This document shows positions 11,588 to 22,213 of a DNA stretch of 64,000 nt, piece after piece (the first letter of the stretch is position 1; each line of letters begins with the position of its first letter). The notes beneath the pieces are model-generated. The model saw only the letters and a list, made by a program, of their open reading frames with translations, did no database searches and was not told where the DNA came from. The position numbers and the translations under genes are program-made. The DNA is from Carnegiea gigantea. Lineage: Eukaryota > Streptophyta > Magnoliopsida > Caryophyllales > Cactaceae. The stretch lies in the NCBI GenBank assembly GCA_029747015.1, contig JAKOGI010000350.1:310001-374000 (forward strand), written 5' to 3'.

Positions 11588-12847
11588 TCAAAATGATGGG
11601 TTATAGTATTGGTAGCAAGAATAGGTCCTATACCACACTGTCCGATCATCGGGTCCAAGCTGTAGATCACACAACTTTCTTGCACATGTCCTCTCTTGAT
11701 TGTAGGCTATGACTTGACCTGGAATCGAGAGCACAACCTCCACACCTTCCTCTCCCCAGTCGTGGGAAATGAACAACACATCACACTCGTAACTTGAGAA
11801 AAAAGGATGCGGGTCATTTGACCTACGAGCCATAATTGGAAAATCTATTGATAAACACTTCAGATCGATCTGGGTCTTCAAAATCCAGTCGGTATAGTCT
11901 TCCTTCATCTCGAACACCTCCAAGTAAGGCAAGTCGGTGAAGGCAAGAACATAATACAGACGACCTTGAGACTCCCCAAAGTACTCGCAACTAACAAGGG
12001 AACGCCCCTGCTTCATTGGAGGCTTAGGCATTTCTTTCAATTCCTCTTTCTCCACATCAAAGTGTAGACCCTTTGGTGCCCGTCTCATCCAATGGACTGC
12101 CCCATTACAAAAGACTCCTTGATTGAAGTCCAAGTCATGTGGGGCTTCAAAGGGTTCACCCCAAAGGGTCCAAAGACGGCTCTCAGAGGAGTAAATCGAT
12201 AGCTGGTGAAGTTGATTTCGATCCACATTTTGCACAGAAATTACCTTGTAATGTGCTGAGATGTAGGGATCATAAACCAAATTAAGTGCAAATCGATCAA
12301 CCATGATTTCGGAACTAAGAAGAACATCCACTTCTTGGGTTGCAAGATTACATACAGAGTATGCCCGCAAGGGCAGAGAAAAGCAGAGGAAGAACCCATT
12401 GCAGGATTGCAAAATCTGAAGATTTTGGCTGTTGAAAAATGCAAAATCTGGGACTCTTTCTGGTTCATTTTCGCTTAACGAAACATACTCGATTTGGGGT
12501 TCATGAATTGTATGTTTCGGGATCAAAACAAGGCCAGAAACCAAGAGAGAATCAAGGTCGAGAGAAAAGAACCTGTTGAAAAAATCATTAGACGACATGG
12601 AGGGGAACAATGGCTCAGTCAGATGAGAATCAAAATCAGCAACTATATCAGGTAAAGAAAAGTAAAGCCCAGCAGTTAACTCTTCATGATCATCATCAAC
12701 ATCTGATGTCTCAGCCGATAAGTCATCAGAATCGACATTGCTTTCAGCTGATAAGTAATCAACATCAGCATCAAAATTGTTGCTGCTAGATAACTCTGAC
12801 TCCATTTCTCTTCCCCCAAAATGAGATTTTTGCTCTAATTTTGTCAC
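11588..12847 (-). CDS. FBA-domain protein with acidic N-terminus and degenerate F-box (copy B)
   Basis: Intact single-exon 419-residue protein. Residues about 17-57 are strongly acidic (Asp/Glu/Ser rich, with DVDDDHEE near 49-56). Where the F-box should be (about 60-95) only LYFSLPDIVADFDSHL is F-box-like; the VSK.W..LI helix is missing and replaced by MSSNDFFNRFFSLDLDSLL. From about residue 105 the FBA region aligns well with the protein at 471-1721: LIPK, IEY.SL, LQSCNGFFL, AHYKVI, YSSESRLWTLW, VFCNGAVHWMRR. This may be an FBA protein that no longer binds Skp1, or a family with a diverged F-box. An alternative in-frame Met at residue 15 gives a slightly shorter form. Neighbours are U5 copies 1 and 2; copies A and C are its decayed relatives. 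Confidence 0.75.
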   Translation of the reverse strand: MTKLEQKSHFGGREMESELSSSNNFDADVDYLSAESNVDSDDLSAETSDVDDDHEELTAGLYFSLPDIVADFDSHLTEPLFPSMSSNDFFNRFFSLDLDSLLVSGLVLIPKHTIHEPQIEYVSLSENEPERVPDFAFFNSQNLQILQSCNGFFLCFSLPLRAYSVCNLATQEVDVLLSSEIMVDRFALNLVYDPYISAHYKVISVQNVDRNQLHQLSIYSSESRLWTLWGEPFEAPHDLDFNQGVFCNGAVHWMRRAPKGLHFDVEKEELKEMPKPPMKQGRSLVSCEYFGESQGRLYYVLAFTDLPYLEVFEMKEDYTDWILKTQIDLKCLSIDFPIMARRSNDPHPFFSSYECDVLFISHDWGEEGVEVVLSIPGQVIAYNQERTCARKLCDLQLGPDDRTVWYRTYSCYQYYNPSF

Positions 12848-13129
12848 ATTTGCTGCACAAATGTGTTTGAATCAAGCTTTACTTCTGTCGTCTGATGAAG
12901 AGCCATACCCCCCCCCCAAAAAAAACAAATAATTGATAGACGTGGGAGCCTTCATTCTACGACAGCATATTTGTTGGCTTTGCTCTATTTCTTTCATATT
13001 TAAAAAAAAAAAATTTGCTGATTAAGATCACATGCTAAGTCAACATAACCGTTCTTTATTCAGTCACATGCAATATACTGTTGAAGATCAGGAACACCAA
13101 AGACAAGACATCAGCCGGAAAACACTTGA

Positions 13130-13445
13130 TAATTAGACTTCACAAAAGTGGCCCAATGACCTGAACCGAACAACCCCAATCCCTGCCCAAATGGACAATC
13201 GAAATAGCTAACCGAAACGGATCAGAAACCTGACATGATTGAACCCTACCCAACCCAAACCAACCTGAAAATTTCTCGGAGTTTTTTCTTTGCAAGGTAT
13301 TACTGTCAACCGAAACATTAATGACTCAACCTGTAACCAATGCCGAACCAAATCTTATGAACGAGAACACAGTCTAACCCAGAGTTCACCTCAATTGAAT
13401 CCGAAACTCAACCAAATGACTCATTTGCCAAATCCAGTGACGATA
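13130..13445. repeat. Dispersed CCGAACC/ACCCAACC-rich repeat
   Basis: Many short ACCGAAC, CCTGAAC and CCCAACCC motifs, similar in style to about 2.3-2.6, 50.9-51.1 and 52.2-52.5 kb. No coding content. Confidence 0.4.
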
Positions 13446-13463
13446 AACTTGACTGGAGTTGAT

Positions 13464-13590
13464 GGAAGCCCCTAGTTAAGGAGCTCCCTCCAAAAATTAA
13501 CGTATGCCACTTGATGCAGCAAGCACACGGTATTCTTTAGTAAAAGGCGAAAGAATAGTTCGCTTTGTGCTCACTGCATGGCTGCGTGAG
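13464..13590 (-). ncRNA. U5 spliceosomal snRNA, array copy 2
   Basis: Intact loop I (CGCCTTTTACT) and closing stem, the long GTGAGCACA/TGTGCTTGCTGCATC stem, Sm site AATTTTTGG and 3' hairpin. Promoter (minus): TATA at 13621-13615 (ATATAAG) and a USE with one change, GTCCCATATTG, at 13663-13653; 31 nt separate them. Just past the RNA the minus strand reads CAACTCCAGTCAAG, close to the plant snRNA 3' box CA(N)nAGTNNAA. Confidence 0.95.
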
Positions 13591-14149
13591 TATAATGTTT
13601 TATTTTTCAACAAACTTATATGCAATGGGGCTTGGTATTCGTCATTGTCTTTCAATATGGGACACAACATGGGGGAGCTCCAGAAATCAAGCTTTCATTC
13701 AACAAATGCAGGTGAGCTTCAAACTTATTCACAATGTAGCATCACTAATCAGATTACAGTGCACTAGGATTAAGAATTCTGCCATCCGCTCTTGTTTAGT
13801 ACATGAGATGTTACTATCTCATTTATTTATGTTTCAGTCTTATTAATATTATTTACATGGCCTTATCAGTATTTCTGGAATTCTGCTTAGGTAGAATATA
13901 AAGAGATGGATCAAAGCAATACATTATACCTAGAGTACTTCAACAATTAATGCTCATCAAATAAGATTTGCTAAAAAGGTCATACAAGTCAGGTTTGGAG
14001 TGGGTTAATTTCATATATTCACAGCATAGGATTATGATACTGGGACTACGGGTTTGCTCAAAAATTTGCGAGCTATCGGTTTGTCCAATAAGTTCGTCAG
14101 AGAAAAATGTAGTCAATATTAACTCAGCCAAAATTTGAGATCCAATTAA

Positions 14150-14660
14150 TGTCTCGAGTCAATTTGTGTCGTGGTCGAAGTCAGGTTGCAAGGTTACACT
14201 CAGAATATAGTCAGAGGGATAGAGTAAAGCAGATGAATAACTCATTACAAGACTGCAAATTCTATAGATTTTTGGCTGTCGAAGAATGCAAAATGAGAGA
14301 TTCTTTTGATTCAAATTTGCTTCACCGAACATGCTGATTTGGGCTCTTGACTTGTATGTTTTGGGAACCAAAAAAGTCGAGAAATCAAGGCAGGCTGAAC
14401 CTTAAGAGAGAAGAACGTGTTGAGAAAATCAGCAGTAAGGCATGGAGGGGCAAAATGGTTTAGTCAGTTGAAAATCAAGACCAAGGATTATGCCAGCTGA
14501 AGCGAAGTAAAGCTCAGCTACTAACTCTTCATCATCATCTATGCAAGAGACCTCAATGTCATCTGTACCAACACTGCTTTGAGCTTATAAGGACTTGGAT
14601 CAACCCCGAATCTGGCACTGTTAGATAAGGTAACTCTGCCTACATTTTACTTGCTCCACA
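14150..14660 (-). pseudogene. Truncated F-box/FBA-like paralogue (copy C)
   Basis: The minus strand matches the 5' half of copy B: the start-proximal segment (about 14,660-14,600), an acidic stretch with GATGATGATGAAGAG near 14,535, a segment like the SMSSNDFF region near 14,440, and the LQSCNG-equivalent near 14,250. Frames are shifted several times and the match stops near 14,150, so the C-terminal half is absent. Confidence 0.7.
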
Positions 14661-14930
14661 GTAAGATTTTGGCCACGTTTTGATGTACCTGCCACAAAAA
14701 TGATGTTCGAATCGAGATTATCCAGAGGCAAATTCTAATGAGAATATACAAATAATCAAATGCGTTCAAACGCGGGAACCTTTACTCTAGGGTAGCTTGT
14801 TTGAAAGAATCAAATTCTGATCAAGATATCGACACTCAATGTAACCTGTGTGTACAAGTCTACTCCACACCCCCCTTCCCCCCTTTGGCTTGGTATTATG
14901 CAACCTTTACATATTGTTATTGTAACGCTC

Positions 14931-17900
14931 CGAAATTTTTAGTTACTAATTTTGATTCAAGTGTGAATTCCTGATTAATGTGTATGCATTTTATGTGTTT
15001 TATTTTAGATATATATGTGTTTTAAGTTAATATGATTGTGTTTTGGGAATAAGTTGTTGAGTGAGTATATTACTAAGGCTTTGTTTCCAAAAAAAAAGAA
15101 AAAGAAAATGGAAAGATGAGTCAAAATTAGTGGCTTGACCCAAAAAAAAAAAGGGAGGGGGATTTTTTTTTTTTTTTCCATATCACGTGGAACCAAAAAG
15201 GGGGGGGTGCTCTGTTGCTTTCTTCCCCAAACCCCAACCCACGCATAGAGAGGCAGAGAAGAGAGGAGGAAGAAGAAGAAGAGGAGGAGGAGGAGAAGAA
15301 GAGGAATTCGATTTTAGTTTCGATTTGCAGATTAAGGTGAGTAATTCTTATTCTTCTTCAACCTAAAATTGATTAGGGCAAGAAGAATTCGAAAACCTAG
15401 GATTCGAATCTGAGAAATCAAGTGAAAATTGAAGTATGAATTTGATATTTTTAGGGTTTGATAGAGGAGAAAATAACCTTCGATTGATAGAAACTCACCC
15501 CTAAAGTTGTTTGTTTAATTGTGCTTTTTGGATTGATTAGGAGCTTGTGACTTGTTGGGTATGTTGTGAATTCATCCAATTACATGTTAAATGATGGATT
15601 TTTGGGTTGATTGATTGTATTCAAAGAACAAAATGGAAGAAAGCTAGATTGAAATTTCGGATTTGTGCAGAGCTCGAGTACTTTTTGATTTTCTGGGAAT
15701 TATTGATTTGTTGAAAAATTCTGAAATTTTTACTGTACATTACCTAGGATATTAGACAACTTCTGGTAAATTTTCATGAATTTTAGATGTGTAGTTTGTA
15801 AGTTATGAATTTTTATTTGAATCTGCCCTGTTTTCAGTATGTAAATTCAGATGGTGTTTGGAATTACTGTGAGCTTTTGGGTTGGAAACAAATTATGCAA
15901 TTTTTACTGTAGAATAACACTGATGTCTAGAAATATCCTGTAAATTTTCATGAATTTTGGATGTGCATTTTAGAAGTTATGAATTTTTGATTGAGACTGC
16001 CTTGTTTTGGTACTTGATTTCGGTTACTGTTTTAATTTGTTATGAAAGGTTTGCTTGGAGAAAAATTATCAAATTATTACTGTATATTTCTCATGATATG
16101 GGGTGTTTTCTGGTAAATTATTGTGAATTTTGGTTGTGTATGCTAAAAGTTATGAATTTTGAGTTTAATTCACAGATTTTTGAGTATTTTGGCTGACTCT
16201 TTGAATTTCTGGGAATGATTGGCCTGGGCAAAAATCATGAAATTAATATGTTAGAATCTATATGTTATTTGTCACTTTCTTGCAAAGTTTGGTGAAGATT
16301 GGATGTGTATGCTGTGAGTTATGAATTTTTGGAGTTAAAGTACCTTGCTTAGTATAATTATGGATTATTTGTGTTTTAAATCCATAAATTAAATATGAAA
16401 AGGCCATTGTTGAGCTTCCTGAGAATTCTGATTGTGTGACAAAGTTTGGGAAAATTATGAAAAGCATTTTGAGTTGAATTATATTATGTTTTGATTATGT
16501 TTTTGTTACAATTGTGGAATTAAGCTTCTTTGAAAATAAAAATGTGATTATATGAATTATACGATTTTCTTAAGTTATGTTTTTGGGAAATGAGGTTCAT
16601 GTCTTGTCTGAGGCTATTACAGAGCGTTCTAGAGTTATGGTCATAGTAGTGACTGCCGTTATGTTCAGGTCGCCTAGTGGGAGAGGCTATAACCAATCCC
16701 CTGGGATATGAATGTCGACCTTATGTTTGTGTGTGAGTCATGTGGGTCCCTAGTGAGGAGGGTTTCGGCCTCAACTTACTAGGATATGAATGCGATTCCA
16801 TGGTTTGTGTTGTGGGCAGTTCACGTCCTTTAGAGCATTGGGTGCCTGGTTGGGACTATATGAATGAGTTGCGGCTGGTCCACCATTGATTGGTACCATA
16901 TGTTTGAGCCGTAGCTGGGCCACCAGGATGTGTTTGTCACCCCTGCATTGTGATGGTTCTTTGTGTGAGCCATGAGTTGATTTCCCCTAAACTAAAAGTT
17001 TTGCATTCAATTAAGAATATGTGATGTGTTGTAAAATTGATTTTGGATTGAATTTGGACTTTAGTTATGATGTGAAAATCCTTTTGGATTTGAATTGGCC
17101 TTTGGATTTGGATTTGAAGGTTCTTTCAAAACACCTATGAGCTTGTGATTAACTTTAAGATACATATTATGTGTTTATGTGAATTTTTGAGACAAAGTTG
17201 ATTTGATATATGTGCCAATTATGATTATGGACTGGCCGTTAGGTTGCTTAGCAGATTTTGCTTTCTTTTGGACTCTCGTGAGGACTATGAGCCCAAAGAA
17301 CATGATTGGTATGGGACAATCATGGTTAGTTTAGTGAATAAACTAACAGCAGCGTTTGTTTAGGGATTTAAGTGAAAACGAAAATCCTTGAATCGTACCT
17401 GGTATGGGACAAGTACGACTAAGCTACTCTAATTGCCGTTCCATGACATAAATAAGTTGTGTGTATGGAAGGTATAAGTTTATTTTGGTTCTTGAAGCAT
17501 ATGAATGTTCTTATGTCACCTTGTACATGCTATATGATATGTTCTGTCTATATGTCATAAGATACGTGTACTGTGTGATTATGTGTGAATCGGTTAATGT
17601 GTAAAGTGTAACAACGGGGAAGGTAAGGGTTATTCACTGGGCTCGAAGAGCTCATGATCTCACCATTTTTCAAGTTCCGGATACCGAAAGGGACCACAGG
17701 AGCATTAAGAGAACTTAATTGGACCTGAAGAGCTCGTTATATGTATATATTATGAATTATATTTAATAAATACAGTATATAAGAACATTTTGTATATGGT
17801 TTAAGTATATATGCAATGTACATTTTAGAACTACCGGCCCAAACTTTCGTTAGACTGTGATTAGAACTTCCGCTACTATCAATAAATTAATTAAGATTAA

Positions 17901-17990
17901 TTAAGATCATAAAGCCTTGCGGGCACCCTTGACCAAGCTTCTACAGCGATGGCGCACCCACCCCCCTTCGGGTAGCGGCAGGACATTATA
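14931..17990 (+). mobile_element. Solo LTR of a Ty3-type (Tekay/Del-like) retrotransposon
   Basis: Begins TGTAACGCTCCGAAATTTTT and ends near CATTATA. It is flanked by perfect 5-bp duplications GTTAT (14926-14930 and 17991-17995). Inside are a purine-rich leader (about 15,245-15,305) with a donor-like AAGGTGAGTAA, a tract with CACTGGGCTCGAAGAGCTCATG near 17,636-17,657, and a GCCTTGCGGGCACCC segment near 17,912. These landmarks are common in LTRs of the Tekay/Del chromovirus lineage. No gag or pol follows, so it is a solo LTR of about 3 kb. It separates F-box copy C from U5 copy 3. Confidence 0.65.
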
Positions 17991-18180
17991 GTTATGAACT
18001 CCACTCACCCTCAAAATCAACAAATTTCCATATGGTTTCTTGGAAGCTCCACGTTAAGGAGCTACCTCACGCCCGCCCCCCCTTCAGGTAGCGGCGGCGC
18101 ATTGCAGTTATGAACTCCACTTACCGTCAAAATCAAAAAATTTCCATATGGTTTCTTGGAAGCTCCATGTCAAGGAGCTA
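17955..18180. repeat. Tandem duplication of about 115 bp spanning LTR end and U5-3 3' end
   Basis: Two adjacent copies share GGTAGCGGC, CATT.CAGTTATGAACTCCACT, TTTCCATATGGTTTCTTGGA and AGCTCCA.GT.AAGGAGCTACC. Each copy therefore contains the LTR terminus plus the 3' hairpin of a U5 gene. The second LTR terminus keeps a proper CA end (GCATTGCA/GTTAT), the first ends TA. Confidence 0.7.
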
Positions 18181-18287
18181 CCACCAAAAATATTTTCGTA
18201 TGCCACTGTAATGCAACAAGTACATGACATTCTTCAATAAAAGGCAAAACAATAATTCGCTTTGTGCTCACTGCATGACTACATGAG
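18158..18287 (-). pseudogene. Degenerate U5 snRNA, array copy 3
   Basis: Clearly U5-derived, but loop I reads TGCCTTTTATTGA and the closing stem is broken on the 5' side (ATTGTTT instead of ATTCTTT). The basal stem is also eroded (CTCATGTAGTCATGCAG) and the Sm region reads AATATTTTTGG. The promoter is still good: TATA (TTATAAAT, 18318-18311) and USE GTCCCACATTT (18359-18349). It is probably a pseudogene, possibly still transcribed. Confidence 0.85.
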
Positions 18288-19065
18288 TTTTCCTATTGAG
18301 ATTCAGATAAATTTATAAGCTACAAAACTTGCTGCTCTTTTTGTTCTCAAATGTGGGACTCATTTGGAGCTTTCTCCGACACCAACTTCAGCATGGCCTT
18401 AAACTTTCCTGTGATGCAGCATCACTGATCTGATTGGCAATAATGCACTATCTCATTGTTTTGGTTTCCATCTACCCGTTCTATGTATAATTTAAGATGA
18501 CTCATCATCAACAATTTAGATATGACAAACGGGTAGTATGAATTTTGTTTAGGCTATAAGGATTTTGGCTTTGTGCCATAAACGTTGATTGAGTATTGGT
18601 CTAGTCTATACATAAAGTTCAATTATAGGTATGACCAATATGCTAGTCAAGGTAATGAAACTCTTTTGCAATTACACTTGCAAAACAAGAAAGGAAATTT
18701 GGATCTTCTGTTAGGAAAGAGAAGTTCTATGAAGTAGATACCGTCATAACTTATTACTTAGTAAGGTTCGAGTGCTCCTGCTTGTAGTAGAGCTAAGTTT
18801 TGACAAGCTTTGCACACAAGATATTTGCTAATGCAAAATTCAAACTCCTTCAGTTTTGGTTGAACTGATTCATTTCATCTCAAAATTGATTTTTCTCATG
18901 TTGGGATTGATTTCAGGCCATTCAAGTCCAAAAACAACGTATAGTTTAGTTATATCTGATTGTAAAATACATGGTCAGAGTTAACTCTGTATGTGGTGAC
19001 TTGCTATCTTAGATGTCTTCTAGCAGCTCCGTGGCATAATGCTTGTTGAGTATTGGCCCCATGGC

Positions 19066-19825
19066 CAGTGGCGGAGGAAGCGTGGTATTAGTGGTGTCAA
19101 CTGACACCGCTCCTCCGCCAGAAAGGAAAAATAGTAGGCTGCTGAACTAAGAGATACCTAGAAATAAATATTGCAGAAAGGAGAAACAGTTAGGACGCGG
19201 TGCCTAGTGGTCGCGGCTTCGTACTGCTTTTTTTTGGCTTGGGGTAATGCGGGTTCGAATCCCACTTGCGTGTCATCTTTCCAATTTTTTTGGTCAGCAG
19301 CATGAAAGCTTCTCTTCAATTTAAAGTTCAAAGTTTACTAATTATAGTTTAGTACTTTAATTGATTTCAATTTATTTTTCAAATCCTTAATTTGTGGATT
19401 AATTTATTTTTAAGTTCAATTAATTATTGAGTTTAATTTGTGAATTTCATACTAAATTTTGTTTAGTTTGTTGGTTTAATTTCAATTCTTCGCCAAAGTG
19501 TATTCAAAAAGAATATAGCACTTAATTGACCTCAGTAGTTCCATTTTTTGATTAATCATTTAATTTCTGGTTAATTTGCCTTTTCAGTTTTAATGTACAA
19601 GTTTTTATGAGTTTAATTTGTCAATTTTAATTCTAAAATTGTTTAATTTGAATTCTAACTCAAAAAATATAGATATTTCAAAAAGATAACTAAAGAATCA
19701 TTATTTTCTTCAAGTTCTAAATTCAAAAATTCACTATTGAATGAAGAATGTCATAATGATGTCATTCAACCATAATTATCAACTTATTTCCAACCCCCTC
19801 CCTCTAATTTCTGGCTTCATCACTG
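19066..19825. mobile_element. Non-autonomous hAT-type element
   Basis: 760 bp, flanked by exact 8-bp duplications CCCATGGC (19058-19065 and 19826-19833). The termini are CAGTGGCGGAGGAAG and, reverse-complemented, CAGTGATGAAGCCAG. The homologous U5 unit at about 22,985 has a single CCCATGGC and no insert, so this is a dated insertion with a preserved empty site. No transposase. An internal stretch (19,199-19,275) resembles a tRNA gene: A-box-like GTGCCTAGTGG and B-box GGGTTCGAATCCC. Confidence 0.85.
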
Positions 19826-19867
19826 CCCATGGCGTACCTTATTTTTATACCAATGCTGAGATGCTAC

Positions 19868-21214
19868 TAGGCCTGCGCAAAATCGGTTAACCAGACTTCC
19901 GGTTAACCGAAAATTCAGTTAGTGAAAATACCGAACCGTAACCGAACCGAAATTTTCGGTTAACTGAATTTCGGTTAAGCGAATTTTCGGTTCGGCCAAA
20001 ATGCAATCCGTAACCGAACCGAAACATTCGGTTAACCGCTTTTTCGGTTCGGTTAACCGAGTTTCTGTTTCGGTTCATGGTTAACCAATATTTGGGAGAA
20101 AAAAACTACATTTAGTATACATTTTTCATGTCAAATTAAAACCAAACTCCTGCTGTTAACCAATATTTGGAAGCTTTAAGGCAACACAAAACATAATAAA
20201 GTAGCAAATAAAATAGCAAGGTGCTCATGACTTTTCACAGCAACAGGCGCAGCAACCCAGCAATGGGTCCTTACTCTTGAGGGCTGGGGTGGGGAGTTTG
20301 GGAATAGGAAACTACAACTTTGAAAACATCTAGTGTCCATAACCATCATAGCCAACATAAGTTGTCTTGGGGGAGGGGGTAAAATTGCAGCAGCAGGCAG
20401 CAGCACAGCAATGTGTCCTCCTTAGTAGAACCACCAATTATGTAACACGAATTTGACCACAATCAGTAAATTAAACACAACAATTTGCAAGACAACGTAA
20501 TTATGAGCTAAAATTAGGGATTTATCTCAAATTAGGCTTTTGCTTTGGGGCTCCGATTCGAAGTCGAGAGGCAGAGGGCCAAGCGAGTGTTTGAGTGGAG
20601 AAGGCCGCGACGGCTGATGGCTGGGGTCCACAGGACGTCGCCGCCAGAAATATCGCCGGCGGCAGGGGGCGGTGCAGCAGTGTTAGTGGGACTCCGTGCC
20701 CGGGAGATGAGAGAAAAGGTGAGGCTTTTGCTTTGGGACACCTTGCAGAATCGATCCCGTGACCCACTGGTTCGGCAAGGGGAGTGACTCCAGAGACTGG
20801 AGGGGAAGGGGAAGCTGGAGACCTGGAGTGGACTGTGTGTGGACGAGCGGAAGTGGAGTGCTGGAATTTGGAGTGGAGCCGTCGAGGTGGGGAAGGGGAA
20901 GGGACGAAGCTCGAACGTCGAGGGTCGAGTGGGGAAGGGCCAGAGATTTGGAAGTTTTTGGAGCCTGCTACGGTTTGTTTTTGCCTTTTATACTAAAAAA
21001 ATAAAAATAATAAAAATTAATTTTCGGTTTTCGGTTAACCGCGGTTAATCGAATTTTCTGGACCGGCCGAACCGTAACCGAACCGTTAACCCCATTTTTT
21101 TTTACGGTTCGGTTAACCGAACCGTTTATTTTACAAATTTTACTTCGGTTAACCAGTTTTTTTGATCGGTTTTTCGATTCGGTTCTCGGTTTCGAATTTT
21201 TCTGCACACCCCTA
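19868..21214. mobile_element. Non-autonomous hAT-type element with GGTTAACCG subterminal repeats
   Basis: 1,347 bp flanked by exact 8-bp duplications GATGCTAC (19860-19867 and 21215-21222). The termini are TAGGCCTGCGCAAAATCGGT and, reverse-complemented, TAGGGGTGTGCAGAAAAATT. Both ends (about 19,880-20,095 and 21,020-21,200) are packed with GGTTAACCG/AACCGAACCG motifs, as expected for transposase-binding subterminal repeats of hAT elements. The centre (about 20,530-20,960) is much more GC-rich than its surroundings, with no recognisable domain, and may be captured host sequence. The empty site is preserved near 23,020. Confidence 0.88.
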
Positions 21215-21928
21215 GATGCTACAGCAAGATTCAAGAGCCAACGCTTATATTGGTAACTCCAGATAATCATGGATGTCAACATTTTCATTTTATCCAGATT
21301 CCCGCATTCCCTGCGGAAACATGGAATTGAATTTATAGATCCCTTATTGACAAAGCTAACATTATCTTTGGCAAACGAGGTCCTTGAACAGATAAGGCGC
21401 ATCTACATTAACCATCCCATTTAAACAGTACACTCCATTCTACTAAGGACTAAAATCTTAAAACAAACTGGACATCTAAGTACATAAGAAGGGCACGGGA
21501 ATTCATCATCACTCCAAGCCCTTCTCATTTGAGACATGAGACACATGAGGATGTGATCCATCTACGTACTTTGTAGCTGGTAAGCAGATTTAAAATTGAA
21601 TAAAAACACGGCTGGCGGCTTCATTTTCAGTCCATACAACACAAAATGGACTATTTACAACTTTTTAATTTCAATACAATTCCTTCCAATAGTAACTAAT
21701 GAGATTCAGATATAGGCAGCATTATCGCTCCAAGTAGAGAAACGAATTCCAAGAAAGCCACAAAAGGGAAAAAAAGGCAACAATTTTCTATTTAAGTTTA
21801 ATTTCCCCAATAAAGTTTCAATACATTTCGATCATATCCTTTCCATGTTCTAACATGACTCCACATCTTGAGTGACAACATCATGCAATTGCATAATTAC
21901 TATCCAAATACTTGACACTAAATTTGTC

Positions 21929-21988
21929 GGATGCCTCCTATTAAAAGGGGCTCCTCCAAAAAATAACATATGCCACTAAATGCAACAA
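21929..21988 (-). pseudogene. U5 snRNA 3' fragment
   Basis: Contains only the 3' hairpin, Sm site and the 3' stem arm (GCATTTAGTGGCATATGTTA on the minus strand). It breaks off before loop I and continues into sequence duplicated from about 21,831. The intact copy 4 follows about 100 bp away with the same flank, so this is a by-product of a local tandem duplication. Confidence 0.85.
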
Positions 21989-22085
21989 TCATATCCTTTC
22001 CATGTTCTAACATGACCCCAAATCTTGAGTGACACCACAATGCAATTGCATAATTACTATCCAAATACCTGACACTAAATTTGTT

Positions 22086-22213
22086 GGATGCCTCCTATTA
22101 AAAGGGGCTCCTCCAAAAATTAACGTATGCCACTAAATGCAACGAGCACACGGTATTCTTTAGTAAAAGGCGAAAAAATAGTTCGCTCTGTGCACACTAC
22201 ATGGCTGCGTGAG
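22086..22213 (-). ncRNA. U5 spliceosomal snRNA, array copy 4
   Basis: Loop I CGCCTTTTACT is intact; the closing stem has C to T (ATTTTTT), which leaves a G-U pair. The basal stem carries a TGTGCACA variant instead of TGAGCACA. Sm site AATTTTTGG is present. Promoter: TATA (TTATAAAT, 22244-22237) and USE-like GTCCCACGTTT (22284-22274), 29 nt apart. Its flanks are homologous to those of copy 3, with the two hAT elements absent. Confidence 0.93.

Noticed and set aside
13504..13767. Short plus-strand open frames beginning within U5 copies (also at 11.14, 34.15, 36.94 kb)
   Set aside because: They are translations of U5 antisense sequence, recurring only because the U5 genes recur.
20968..21402. 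144-codon minus-strand open frame
   Set aside because: Mostly translated AACCGAACCG subterminal repeats of a hAT element.
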